Counted from the stretch's first letter, positions 1 through 7,397 are shown. The stretch: DNA of 14,762 nucleotides from Elusimicrobiota bacterium (GCA_003158755.1 PMLF01000175.1:1-14762), one strand, 5' to 3'. Numbers and translations: made by a program. Notes: generated by a model not told the origin, from the letters alone.

Positions 1-28
1 TGCTTCGACAAGCTCAGCATGAGCGGGA
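1..28. repeat. Short hairpin element, probable dispersed intergenic repeat (partial at window edge)
   Basis: The first bases contain TTCGACAAGCTCAGCATGAG, in which GCTCA (12-16) and TGAGC (20-24) pair around a 3-base loop. From memory, sequences of this TTCGACAAGCTCAG type recur between genes in many unrelated bacterial genomes, but no copy count is possible here. The element lies just past the 3' end of the minus-strand EmrA-like gene, with no T-tract on either side, so an intrinsic terminator is not supported. It may continue to the left of the window. Confidence 0.4.
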
Positions 29-55
29 AATGGGGGGGTGGTTTCGAAAACATCA

Positions 56-985
56 TCAGTCCAGCTTCACCACCGGCACGACCGACATTCCCGGCGCCAA
101 GCGCGCGATCGCCTCCGGCGGCTCGTCGAAGACGATCTTCACCGGGACTCGCTGCACCACTTTCACGTAGTTGCCCGTGGCGTTTTCCGGGGGGAACAGG
201 CTGAACCGGGCACCGGTCCCCGATTGGACGCTGTCCACGTGGCCATGGAACGCCCGATCGGGATACGCGTCGATCTCGATCTCGACTTTTTGGCCGGGCT
301 TCATGCGGGTGAGCTGGGTTTCCTTGAAATTGGCCGTCACCCATAGGTCAGGAGTCACGAGGGCCATGAGGGGCTGGCCGACTTGGACGTAGGTCCGGAG
401 CTCCACGGCTTTCTTCGTGACGCGGCCGGTTTCGGGCGCGGCGATCCGCGTCTCGGCCAGGTCGAGCGCGGCGGCGTCCAGATTCGCCTTCGCCAGGTCG
501 GCGTTGGCTTGAGCCACCTCCGCCGTCGCGGCGGCTTGGTCCAGCGTTTGTCGGGACGCCTGATCCTTGTCGTAGAGTTGTTTCACCCGGACGGCGTCGA
601 CGGAAGCGCGCCGGGCCTCCGCCTGGGCCGCGTCCAACCGCGCCTTGGCCTGGGCGATTTTCAATTGGAAATCGACGGGGTCGATCTCCAGCAGCGGGTC
701 GCCCTTTTTCACTTCCTGGTTGTCCGTCACGTCCACGTTCATCACCTGGCCGAACACTTTGGAGTTGACGGGAAGGATGTGTCCGTCGATGAAGGCGTCG
801 TCCGTGGACTCGCGCCCGTGGGTGTAAAGAGCGTAGGCGGCCAGGGAGGCCAGGACCAACGCGGCGATCCAGCCGACGACGAAAAGGCGTTTCTTGCTGC
901 GCGGGGAGCTCGCCGCGTAGCGCTTGGACAAAGCCGACCCCAGGTTGAATTTGCGTTCCAACGTCACTTCCTCAACGTTTTCCAT
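56..985 (-). CDS. EmrA/HlyD-family periplasmic adaptor (membrane fusion protein) of a multidrug efflux system
   Basis: This 309-residue protein should bridge an inner-membrane pump and a TolC-type channel. It has a cytoplasmic N-terminus with a basic patch (about 29-33), one membrane segment (about 34-54), then the EmrA signature STDDAFIDGHI (60-70). A biotinyl-lipoyl-like half motif follows (DNQEVKKGDPLLEIDP, 88-103), then an alanine-rich coiled-coil hairpin (about 106-180) and the second lipoyl half (IAAPETGRV, 181-189). The beta-barrel part carries ANFKETQL and MKPGQKVEIEIDAYP, and the family's SLFPPENATGNYVKVVQRVPVKI block (about 262-284). It is somewhat shorter than typical EmrA (about 390), mainly in the hairpin. 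A GGGGGA stretch lies 5 bases before the ATG. It begins 15 bases after the TolC-like gene, so the two are surely cotranscribed. Drug or lipid substrate is not predictable. No EmrB partner is visible in the 55 bases that follow. Confidence 0.93.
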   Translation of the reverse strand: MENVEEVTLERKFNLGSALSKRYAASSPRSKKRLFVVGWIAALVLASLAAYALYTHGRESTDDAFIDGHILPVNSKVFGQVMNVDVTDNQEVKKGDPLLEIDPVDFQLKIAQAKARLDAAQAEARRASVDAVRVKQLYDKDQASRQTLDQAAATAEVAQANADLAKANLDAAALDLAETRIAAPETGRVTKKAVELRTYVQVGQPLMALVTPDLWVTANFKETQLTRMKPGQKVEIEIDAYPDRAFHGHVDSVQSGTGARFSLFPPENATGNYVKVVQRVPVKIVFDEPPEAIARLAPGMSVVPVVKLD

Positions 986-1000
986 TTCGTTCCCCCATCA

Positions 1001-2332
1001 TTAGAAGCGAAAATCAGCCATCGTTCCCATCGCCATGGAAAAATTGATCCGCGCGGCGCCCCGGTCGGCCAGGGCCGCCACGTAGGCGTCTTGGACGCGC
1101 GCCAGCGCGGTCTGGGCCGCCACCACCTCCACGTTGTCCCCCGCTCCTGTAGCGTAACGGTTTTGGGCCATGGAAAGTTCCTTTTCGGCCAGGCCCACGG
1201 CCTCTTCCGCGGTCTTCACCTGGTCGGCGGAAATTCGCAGCCGGTCCAGGGCCAGGAGGACGTCCTCCTCGATTTTGACCCGCAGGTCGTCCCGGGAGGC
1301 CTCCGCCTCTTCCCGGCGGCCCCGGGCCTCGTCGATGCGGCCGGATATCCCGCCGGAGGTGAAAAGAGGGATGCCGAGATGGACGCCCAGGGATCCCGTC
1401 GTTCGGTCATGGTTGTCGGGGTCGTTGCCGCTCAAGCCCCAGTCGGCGGCCAACGAAAGGGAGGGGGCCCGATTCCATCGGGCGGCGCTCAGAGTTTTTT
1501 CCGCCGCCAGCAGCTCCTGGTCCGCGATGCGCAGTTCCGCCCGTTTTCCCAGCGCCAAGGCCGTGGATTGATCCAACGGGGGGATTTCCCTTTCGGAAAA
1601 CGTGAGCGGGTCGGTCAATTGAAGGGTCCGGTTCAGGGGAACTCCGATCAGGCGTTTCAGCCGGACGTCGGAGTCCCGCACCGCAAACTCGGCTTGGACG
1701 AGGCGCAGATTTTCCTCCGCCGTGCGCGTCCGCGCCCGGGCGACGTCGATGCCGGCGGCGGACCCGGCTTCGTTCTGGTCCCGGGCCTGCGTTTCAAGCT
1801 TTCGCGCCAGTTCGACGCCCGAACGGGCCGTCTCGCGGGCTTTTCCGGCGCGGAGGGCTTCGATGTACGCCAAGGCCGTCGCCGCGGCCATTTGTACCCG
1901 GACCAACTCCTCCCGGATGGAGGAGGCTTCCGCCGTCCGGCGGGCGGCCCCGGCCGTTTGAAGGGAGCCCACGTCCAGCAATTCCTGAGTGAGACGAATC
2001 CTCGCGTCGAAGACGTTGAAGGGGCCGATCAACGGAGGGATGCCTGGGAAAGCGCCGAATCCCATGGCCGCCAGGTTTTCTCTATAAATACGGGTTTGGG
2101 AGGCCGTGCCGATTAATTGAGGCAGGAGGGCGGAAGCCGACTGGATAGCGCGGGCGCGGGCCTCCTCGGTGCGGGCCCGGGCCAGTTTCACGTCGACCTG
2201 GGTTTGAAGGGAGAGGGCGATGGCCTCCTTCATGCCCAGGACCAAAGGTCCTTTGTCCTCCGCGGCGACGGGAAGGATCATCAGGATCGACAAGAGAGGC
2301 GCCGCCAACCGGCGCGCCTTTTTCATTTTCAT
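1001..2332 (-). CDS. TolC-family outer membrane efflux protein
   Basis: This 443-residue protein has a signal peptide (MKMKKARR basic start, hydrophobic 9-22, probable cleavage after PVAA at 24). The mature chain has the two-repeat outer-membrane-efflux architecture, with long alanine- and glutamate-rich helices. Examples are the run around VDVKLARARTEEARARA in repeat 1 and KTAEEAVGLAEKELSMAQNRYATGAGDNVEVV in repeat 2. The YATGAGDNVEVV segment is the usual conserved 'YxxGxxxxxxv' turn of this family. Length matches the family (about 420-490). The ATG at 2332 is preceded by GAGG about 9 bases upstream. The product should trimerise as the outer-membrane exit duct for the EmrA-like adaptor encoded 15 bases downstream. 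It is separated from the upstream AsmA gene by 84 bases that may hold its own promoter. Confidence 0.93.
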   Translation of the reverse strand: MKMKKARRLAAPLLSILMILPVAAEDKGPLVLGMKEAIALSLQTQVDVKLARARTEEARARAIQSASALLPQLIGTASQTRIYRENLAAMGFGAFPGIPPLIGPFNVFDARIRLTQELLDVGSLQTAGAARRTAEASSIREELVRVQMAAATALAYIEALRAGKARETARSGVELARKLETQARDQNEAGSAAGIDVARARTRTAEENLRLVQAEFAVRDSDVRLKRLIGVPLNRTLQLTDPLTFSEREIPPLDQSTALALGKRAELRIADQELLAAEKTLSAARWNRAPSLSLAADWGLSGNDPDNHDRTTGSLGVHLGIPLFTSGGISGRIDEARGRREEAEASRDDLRVKIEEDVLLALDRLRISADQVKTAEEAVGLAEKELSMAQNRYATGAGDNVEVVAAQTALARVQDAYVAALADRGAARINFSMAMGTMADFRF

Positions 2333-2375
2333 CGCACCATCCTCAAAGGGGGAAAGGGGAAACCTGAAAAATGGA

Positions 2376-2381
2376 ATTTTA
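2376..2381 (-). promoter_or_regulatory. Candidate -10 box for the TolC-EmrA gene pair
   Basis: Read on the minus strand, TAAAAT sits 43 bases before the TolC-like start codon and matches TATAAT at five of six positions. No convincing -35 box lies 16-18 bases upstream, so the call rests on one hexamer in an AT-rich patch of a GC-rich genome. The pair could equally be read through from the AsmA gene. Confidence 0.25.
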
Positions 2382-2397
2382 CAATTTTCCTCGGCCG

Positions 2398-2414
2398 GCC
2401 GGAAATCGTCCGGC
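2398..2414 (-). other. Small hairpin after the AsmA gene
   Basis: On the minus strand GCCGGA and TCCGGC pair as a perfect 6-bp stem around CGATT, starting 2 bases after the AsmA stop codon. No U-run follows, so this is not a standard intrinsic terminator. It could attenuate readthrough or stabilise the 3' end of the transcript between the AsmA and TolC genes. Short GC-rich palindromes are common by chance in such DNA. Confidence 0.25.
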
Positions 2415-2416
2415 GA

Positions 2417-5002
2417 TCATTCCGTTTTCTTAAGGATGGTGTCCAGCGCCTTCTTCCCTTCGTCGGAAATTCTTTGCCGGAGGGACTCCTCGCCGCTCAT
2501 GGACTTATTGATCAGGTTCCCCGCCGCGTTTCCGGCGGCCCCGGTCAGGTCGGTCCGCACCGTGGGGTCGGTCAGGGGTCCCTTGATGAGGACTCCCACG
2601 GAGACGTGGCCTTCGCGGTCGGCGATCAGGTTGCCGGCGGAACTTTTCACCTTTCCGGGCGGAAGTTTGAAGGTGACCCGCAAGTCCGAGTTCAGTGTCG
2701 CCAGGTTCAACGTCCCTTGGACGTCGATGTGCGACTGATTGGTGTCCGCGGTGAAGTCCTTCGCGTCCAAAACTCCCTGAGCCGCCGTGAAGCTCCCGTC
2801 GAGGCGCGAGAAGGCGAGCGCGTCGCCGTCGTCGCCGAGGACCTTGTTGATCCTCTTGGCGAGAGCCGTTCCCTGGAGCCGTCCTTCCCCGGTCGTCAGG
2901 CGAAGGTCGCCGTTGAGCCGGGAAAGGTCCGGTCCGAGGCCGGTCAGGTCCCAGGCCGGCGAGAAGTCTTTAGCGAAGAAGCGGGGGTGGACCAGGGACC
3001 CGATGCGGAAAGATCCTTTCGTGCGAGTCATCGTTGGAAACGCCGGGCCGAAGCCGGCGGTCCCCGTGCTCGGGAGGATGGATATCAATTTTCCGGCGTC
3101 CAGGGAGGACAGCGTGCCATACAACTCCAGTTCGAGGCGGGAGAAGTTCCTCGCCTTCATCGTCAGGGTGAAGTCCCCCCCGTTGAAGCGGCCTTTCAGC
3201 CCGGTCGTCTCGATGGAGCCGTCGGTGAAGGCCACCGCGCCCGTCAAGCGGTCGGCGGCGAAACCCTTAGTGGGAACGACGCCGAACCCCTCCAGCGTCA
3301 GGGTCCCGCTCGCCCGGGGGACGGCGTACGTCCCGGACAGGACGGCGTCGATCCCCGCGCGGCCTGAAAAAGAGTATTTCCTGAGAGCGGAGGACAATCG
3401 CGCCGGGGGAGCGACATCAAAGGGTTCGGCATGGACCCGCAGGCCCATCCGGCCTTGGCCGGCGGGGTCGTCGATCCCTCCGCGGAGTTCCACGACCGCT
3501 CCGGCCACCGACAGCGTCGCGGAGGAGAGTTCCACCTCTTTCAAATCCTTGAGCCGGACGGAGGCTTTGAGCGCTAGGGGTGTCCCTGCCGGTTTCCGGA
3601 AGAAGTCCGCGCAGGAAACTTCCGTCTCTTTGGCTTTGGCGTCGACGGTGAAGGCCGCGTCCCGGAGCCTCCCCCGCGCGGTGAAATCCAGGGAAACGGG
3701 GCCCGACGCCTTCAGCCCTTTTGGGAAAGTAATGCCGGGGACGAGAATCATTTCTTCCACCCGGCCTTGGACCTTGAACGAAGGATCGTCGAAGGGCGCG
3801 GACAGGTCCGCCTCGCCGGAAAGGGTCAGGGTTTTCCCCGCAGGTTTGGAAAGGGCCCCTTCCCATCGCAGGTCGGCGTCGTCGGCTTTCAACGAAAAGG
3901 TCACGTGGACGGCGGTGGAAGACCCCTCGACGATGAAGGTCCCTTGCGGGAGTCCCGAGGCGGAGAGGAGGGGGGCCAAGGGGGGATTCTTCACCGAGAG
4001 TTCCCGCGGCCGGTATTCGGCGTGGAACCAAAGTTTCCCGAGGGGATCTTTGACGCGAAACAGGAAATCAAAGGAGGAGGTAATCCCGGGCAGGGACGCC
4101 TGGAGGTCGCCCGTCACCGCGGAATCCGCCAAGCCTCCTTTCAGGCCGACCACGCCCGCGACCCGGCCCCCGTTCGCCCACGGAGGGAGAGGGAATAACG
4201 CCGCCAACGCCCGGGCCTCGACGGATTTCAAGGTTACCGCCATATCGACGTCGGGGTCCGCCGATCGGCGGATCGTCCCCTTGGCTTCCAGGGCCGCGCC
4301 GTCGACGGCGAGGGAAAAGCTTTCGATTTCCGCGAGGCCCTCCCCTCCCAGGTTCACCCGGGCCGTGAGGCCCGCTGTTCCGGCCGCGATTTCTTTGCCG
4401 TCGCGATAAGCTTCTCCCTTGGCCGAAAACGAAACCGGGAACGGCTTCGCGGGGGAGAACTCCTCCACATCGACGGAAAGATCGCGGAGGTTCGCCATCA
4501 ACCCTCTCGACCGGTCTTCGTAAGTCGCGGAACCCCGTCTCAAACCGATGCTTTCCACCAACAGAGCCGGCGCCGCCCTTTCCCCCGGCACCGCTGAAGA
4601 GGACGGCGGAGCCGTCAAATCGGAAAAATTGAACCGGCCGTCGGCGAACCGGATCACGGCGACGGACGGGGCCGCCAATGTAATCCGGTGGATCTCCAGC
4701 CGTCCCCGGAGCAGGGCGGAAAGCTCGGGCCGCACGGAGACTCGTTCCGCCGACAGGAAAACGCCGGCCTTGAAATCCGGTTTCTCCGACAGGGCGACGC
4801 CTTCCAGCGAGAGCCCCCGCCAAGGGTTCAGGGAGGCTTTTTCCAAGCGGAGCTCCCGCCCAAGGCGATCCTTAACGGCGTCGATCGCCAACGCTTTGAT
4901 TTTTTCGGGGGGATATTTGTGCTTGAGGTAAACGGCCAAACCGATCAGAGCCAGGGCCGCCAGCAAAGTCAACCGGCCTAGGAACTTGAGCATCATTTTC
5001 AT
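2417..5002 (-). CDS. AsmA-family protein, inner-membrane anchored, probably in envelope lipid transport
   Basis: The 861-residue product has an N-terminal membrane anchor (about 8-26) and then a very long beta-rich periplasmic region. The AsmA opening is clear: KIKALAIDAVKDRLGRELRLEKASLNPWRGLSLEGVALSEKP with an LEIHRITLAAPSVAVIRFADGRFNFSDL strand block. The AsmA C-terminal domain is seen in LDGSFTAAQGVLDAKDFTADT followed by HIDVQGTLNLATLNSDLRV and IKGPLTDPTVRTDL. AsmA, TamB and YhdP relatives form long bridge-like grooves thought to carry phospholipids between the two membranes; that role is inferred here. The start ATG overlaps the TGA of the upstream lipoprotein gene (ATGA), implying translational coupling, and no good Shine-Dalgarno lies in front. 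Starts at 4996 or 4993 would remove only 2-3 residues. Confidence 0.9.
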   Translation of the reverse strand: MKMMLKFLGRLTLLAALALIGLAVYLKHKYPPEKIKALAIDAVKDRLGRELRLEKASLNPWRGLSLEGVALSEKPDFKAGVFLSAERVSVRPELSALLRGRLEIHRITLAAPSVAVIRFADGRFNFSDLTAPPSSSAVPGERAAPALLVESIGLRRGSATYEDRSRGLMANLRDLSVDVEEFSPAKPFPVSFSAKGEAYRDGKEIAAGTAGLTARVNLGGEGLAEIESFSLAVDGAALEAKGTIRRSADPDVDMAVTLKSVEARALAALFPLPPWANGGRVAGVVGLKGGLADSAVTGDLQASLPGITSSFDFLFRVKDPLGKLWFHAEYRPRELSVKNPPLAPLLSASGLPQGTFIVEGSSTAVHVTFSLKADDADLRWEGALSKPAGKTLTLSGEADLSAPFDDPSFKVQGRVEEMILVPGITFPKGLKASGPVSLDFTARGRLRDAAFTVDAKAKETEVSCADFFRKPAGTPLALKASVRLKDLKEVELSSATLSVAGAVVELRGGIDDPAGQGRMGLRVHAEPFDVAPPARLSSALRKYSFSGRAGIDAVLSGTYAVPRASGTLTLEGFGVVPTKGFAADRLTGAVAFTDGSIETTGLKGRFNGGDFTLTMKARNFSRLELELYGTLSSLDAGKLISILPSTGTAGFGPAFPTMTRTKGSFRIGSLVHPRFFAKDFSPAWDLTGLGPDLSRLNGDLRLTTGEGRLQGTALAKRINKVLGDDGDALAFSRLDGSFTAAQGVLDAKDFTADTNQSHIDVQGTLNLATLNSDLRVTFKLPPGKVKSSAGNLIADREGHVSVGVLIKGPLTDPTVRTDLTGAAGNAAGNLINKSMSGEESLRQRISDEGKKALDTILKKTE

Positions 5003-5376
5003 TTAAACCGGGAGGAGGCTTCCTTGAACGAGCGTTCCAGATCGTCGACGGCGTTTTCCAGCCCTTTGGCCGCGTCGCGGGCCGCCTTGCTGGAGGAGGT
5101 TTTCACTTCCTCCAGCTTGAGCTGTACGGAGGTTTTTTTCTCCTCCAGGGCTTCCATGGTTTGGCGGACGTCGGATTTGGCGTTGGCGGCCGACGATTCC
5201 GCCCGCGCCCGGAGGTCCTCCAACTTTTGGTCCAGGCCGCGGATCACGCCCTCGGCCCGGCGCTGGGACGCTTCCACCTGCTCCCGGGTTTCCCGGACCG
5301 CTTTGTCTTCCCCACCACCGCCGCAGGAGGCGAGGAGGAGGAGAACCAAGACTCCGGCGGAAAGTCGCTGAATCAT
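4999..5376 (-). CDS. Small coiled-coil lipoprotein of unknown function
   Basis: The 125-residue product starts with a classic lipoprotein signal: MIQR, a leucine-rich core, and the lipobox LLASC with the lipidated cysteine at 18. A glycine-rich tether (GGGG) follows. The rest is almost entirely charged helix (about 27-122) with Ala, Glu, Lys and Arg heptads, predicted to be a coiled coil, and it has no recognisable enzyme motif. It sits 17 bases after the OmpA-domain lipoprotein gene and overlaps the AsmA gene by 4 bases, so all three should be made together. A role as a periplasmic spacer or as a partner of the OmpA or AsmA proteins is only inferred from this position. No clear Shine-Dalgarno is seen before its ATG, so it may rely on coupling to the upstream gene. 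Confidence 0.85.
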   Translation of the reverse strand: MIQRLSAGVLVLLLLASCGGGGEDKAVRETREQVEASQRRAEGVIRGLDQKLEDLRARAESSAANAKSDVRQTMEALEEKKTSVQLKLEEVKTSSSKAARDAAKGLENAVDDLERSFKEASSRFK

Positions 5377-5393
5377 GATAAGTTAACGCGGAG

Positions 5394-6098
5394 CTATTGG
5401 GTTTTCTTCTTCAAGATCGGAGACAAGACGATCTCGACCCGGCGGTTCTCGGACCGTCCTACCTCCGTCGCGTTGTCGGCCACGGGATGGAACATGGACC
5501 CTCCCACGACGTAGAGCCGGTCGGCGGGCACGCCGCATTCTTGAAGGAGCTTCACGACCGCGGTGGAACGCGCCGAGGAAAGCTCCCAGTTGGTGGGGAA
5601 CTTCTTGGCGGTGGCGGAACCGATTTTCTGGTCGTCCGTGTGGCCCTCGACGTGGATCTGGTGGTTGGACAGGTCCTTGAGCGAGGCCGCGACTTTCTTG
5701 AGAGCCTCCAGGCCCGCCGGCTTGATGACGGCGGAGCCCGAGTCGAAGAGGATTTTATCGACGAAGGTGACGGTCAGCTGGTCGTTCATTTTCTCGAGCT
5801 TGATGGTCTTCTGGTCCAGCTCGGACTTGAGGGACTCCTCCATCTGTTTCTGGGCGGCGTCCAACTCGGACAGACGCGCCTTGGCTTCTTCCAAATCCTT
5901 CCCGGCTTTGTCCAGGGCGGCTTTCTGCTGTTCAAACTGGGGCTTCAACGCTTCCAACTCGGCCAGGGATCCCTTGGCCTTGTCCAAATCCGCTTTGGTT
6001 GTTTTCAGCTCCGCATCGAGGGCGAGGTATTGATTCTTGGGCACGCAACCCGCCGTCAGGGCGGCCGCGGCCGCCAGCGCCAGCCATTTCATGTTCAT
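5394..6098 (-). CDS. OmpA-domain (Pal/YiaD-like) outer membrane lipoprotein
   Basis: The 234-residue product has a lipoprotein signal with lipobox LTAGC (Cys18). A long coiled coil follows (about 24-105, repeated Leu, Glu, Lys and Ala heptads), then a C-terminal OmpA peptidoglycan-binding domain (about 108-226). Diagnostic motifs are ILFDSGSAVIKPAG (116-129), VEGHTDD (150-156), NWELSSARSTAVVKLL (170-185), YVVGGSMFHPVADN and GRSENRRVEIVL (214-225). The HTDD aspartate and the NRRVE arginine correspond to the residues that bind diaminopimelate in this family. There is no N-terminal beta barrel. The architecture (lipid anchor, rod, peptidoglycan clamp) suggests tethering of the outer membrane to the wall across a set distance. 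The ATG at 6098, not the in-frame one at 6092, is chosen because GGGAGG lies 6 bases upstream. It is the first gene of the minus-strand envelope cluster. Confidence 0.94.
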   Translation of the reverse strand: MNMKWLALAAAAALTAGCVPKNQYLALDAELKTTKADLDKAKGSLAELEALKPQFEQQKAALDKAGKDLEEAKARLSELDAAQKQMEESLKSELDQKTIKLEKMNDQLTVTFVDKILFDSGSAVIKPAGLEALKKVAASLKDLSNHQIHVEGHTDDQKIGSATAKKFPTNWELSSARSTAVVKLLQECGVPADRLYVVGGSMFHPVADNATEVGRSENRRVEIVLSPILKKKTQ

Positions 6099-6104
6099 GT
6101 CGAA

Positions 6105-6110
6105 CCTCCC
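6105..6110 (-). promoter_or_regulatory. Ribosome binding site of the OmpA-domain lipoprotein gene
   Basis: GGGAGG on the minus strand ends 6 bases before the ATG at 6098 and decides that start over the second in-frame ATG six bases further in. Confidence 0.75.
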
Positions 6111-6128
6111 GAAAAATTGATGTTCCGT

Positions 6129-6137
6129 ATATTACCA
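6129..6137 (-). promoter_or_regulatory. Candidate extended -10 promoter for the OmpA-lipoprotein-AsmA genes
   Basis: The minus strand reads TGGTAATAT, an extended -10 (TGn plus TAATAT), ending 30 bases before the OmpA-domain ATG. That gives an expected 5' leader of roughly 23 bases that contains the GGGAGG site. No good -35 hexamer is found 17 bases upstream, which an extended -10 can tolerate. The same TGGTA opening occurs before the helicase and dikinase genes in this window. The rest of the 86-base divergent spacer (6099-6184) shows nothing else I can name. Confidence 0.45.
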
Positions 6138-6184
6138 CTTCCGGCTCCTTGCCGCTCCCCCCGTCCGTTTGCTATTGACAAACC

Positions 6185-7309
6185 ATGACCTTGGACGAAT
6201 CCCCGCCTATCCCTTGGAAGGTCCGCGCGCGGACGGCCTACGCCCGGACGAAGCGTTGGCACAACGTGATCCTGTTCGTCGTTGGATTCCTCGTCGACGT
6301 CGTGACCCTCAATCGCATCGATTCCTGGCTGGACCTGGCCTTCCAACTCGGATACTTGGTCGGCCTGACGTTCCTGATCGTCGGCCAGCACCGCGTGGCT
6401 TCCGGCTTGTGGCATCCCCGGGGCCTCGTGGAATGGGGCTGGAAGTGGAACGTGGAGGTCCTCCACTTTTCCTACGGCGGCTTGCTCAGCAACTACGTCG
6501 TCTTCTACGCCAAGAGCGCCACGGGTTCGAGGCCGCTGGTCTTTTTCTTGCTCCTCGTGGCGCTCCTTTTATTCAACGAAATGCCCGCCATTCGCCGCAT
6601 CGGCCACCGCCTGAGGCTGGGCCTCTACGCCTTCTGCGTGGCGTCTTTCATGATCTATTTCGTACCTGTCCTCATCGGAAAGATGGGGGATTGGGTGTTC
6701 GCCGTCTCCATCTCCTCGGCCGTCGTGATCGTGTGGACGGTGGTTTTCTGGCTGGCTCGCGGCGCGGCGCCCGAAGCGCGTCGCCGGTCCCGCTGGACCC
6801 TGGCCTGGCCGGCGATGGCGGTGCTGGCGGGCCTTTCGCTTCTCTATGCCTTCCGCCTCGTTCCGCCGGTGCCGCTTTCCGTCAAGTTCCAGGGGGTGTA
6901 TCAAGACGTGGAAAAAACGGATCAAGGCTACGTTTTGCGGGCCGAAGAACCCCCGTGGTGGTTGTTCTGGCGGAAGGATTCCAGGCCTTTTCATTTTCGC
7001 CCCGGTGACAAAGTGTTTTATTTCGTCCGCGTTTTCGCCCCGTCGGGTTTCCAGCACCGGATCGCGTTCCGTTGGGAAGAGGCGGACCCCCAGACCGGAC
7101 GTTATCTCACCCGGACCCGGACGCCGATGGACATCTCCGGCGGCCGGGACCAGGGTTTCCGCGCCTTCTGTTCGTTCTCCTCCCTGTCTCCGGGCGACTG
7201 GCGGGCTTCCGTCGAAACCGAGGACGGCCGCGCCGTGGGCCGCCTAAGGTTCCTCGTCGTCGCAGACCGAGGAAAAGGTTCCCGCCGCTGGGTCGAAAGC
7301 AAAATGTGA
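6185..7309 (+). CDS. Multi-pass membrane protein with C-terminal DUF2914-like domain
   Basis: The 374-residue product has about seven hydrophobic segments (near 27-42, 49-66, 94-110, 117-132, 144-164, 169-190 and 207-223), joined by basic loops. A soluble C-terminal domain follows (about 230-362). That domain ends HRIAFRWEEADP, then a glycine-rich GGRDQGFRAFCSF and GDWRASVETEDGRAVGRLRFLVV. This resembles the DUF2914 pattern of a Trp/Arg-containing strand, 'GxWrv.v.t.dG..lG...F.V'. DUF2914 has no established function. It is transcribed away from the envelope cluster. No Shine-Dalgarno precedes the ATG; the bases before it are TATTGACAAACC, so the start is the best available rather than well supported. 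No in-frame alternative keeps the first membrane segment. The 88 bases after it contain no clear terminator. Confidence 0.8.
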   Translation: MTLDESPPIPWKVRARTAYARTKRWHNVILFVVGFLVDVVTLNRIDSWLDLAFQLGYLVGLTFLIVGQHRVASGLWHPRGLVEWGWKWNVEVLHFSYGGLLSNYVVFYAKSATGSRPLVFFLLLVALLLFNEMPAIRRIGHRLRLGLYAFCVASFMIYFVPVLIGKMGDWVFAVSISSAVVIVWTVVFWLARGAAPEARRRSRWTLAWPAMAVLAGLSLLYAFRLVPPVPLSVKFQGVYQDVEKTDQGYVLRAEEPPWWLFWRKDSRPFHFRPGDKVFYFVRVFAPSGFQHRIAFRWEEADPQTGRYLTRTRTPMDISGGRDQGFRAFCSFSSLSPGDWRASVETEDGRAVGRLRFLVVADRGKGSRRWVESKM

Positions 7310-7311
7310 TT

Positions 7312-7339
7312 TTGCGCCCGGCCGCCGAAATGGTACCTT
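7312..7339 (+). promoter_or_regulatory. Candidate promoter of the helicase gene
   Basis: TTGCGC (7312-7317) and TACCTT (7334-7339) are 16 bases apart, and the -10 box is preceded by TGG, giving an extended -10 (TGGTACCTT). Each hexamer matches consensus only partly. An alternative -10 is TATAAA at 7340-7345. A start here would give a leader of about 50 bases containing the 7358-7385 hairpin. Confidence 0.35.
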
Positions 7340-7357
7340 TATAAAAATCCCATTCCA

Positions 7358-7385
7358 CCCGTCGAAAAACCGGTAGGCCGACGGG
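7358..7385 (+). promoter_or_regulatory. Perfect 7-bp stem-loop just upstream of the helicase ribosome binding site
   Basis: CCCGTCG (7358-7364) and CGACGGG (7379-7385) are exact inverted complements around a 14-base loop that itself holds the palindrome ACCGGT. The right arm abuts the AAAAGGA ribosome binding site (7386-7392). It could be a leader hairpin controlling ribosome access or an operator half-site pair. It is not followed by a U-run, so it is unlikely to be the terminator of the upstream membrane-protein gene. Confidence 0.4.
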
Positions 7386-7392
7386 AAAAGGA
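7386..7392 (+). promoter_or_regulatory. Ribosome binding site that fixes the GTG start of the helicase
   Basis: AAAAGGA lies 5 bases before the GTG at 7398. There is no nearby in-frame ATG upstream, so this site supports initiation at GTG. Confidence 0.65.
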
Positions 7393-7397
7393 CCTTC

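Noticed and set aside
383..2116. A 577-codon plus-strand open frame running antisense through the EmrA and TolC genes
   Set aside because: It crosses two well-identified genes, has low-complexity Gly/Arg/Val-rich content with no motif, and long antisense frames are expected in GC-rich coding DNA.
2398..2414. Intrinsic terminator after the AsmA gene
   Set aside because: The stem is real but short, and no U-run follows on the minus strand.
2787..4409. A 540-codon plus-strand open frame antisense to the AsmA gene
   Set aside because: It is a Ser/Arg/Pro-rich shadow of the AsmA frame with no domain or ribosome binding site.
6175..6180. TTGACA as a -35 box for the DUF2914-like gene
   Set aside because: It ends 4 bases before the ATG, so a promoter using it would start transcription inside the gene, and no -10 box is found 16-18 bases downstream.
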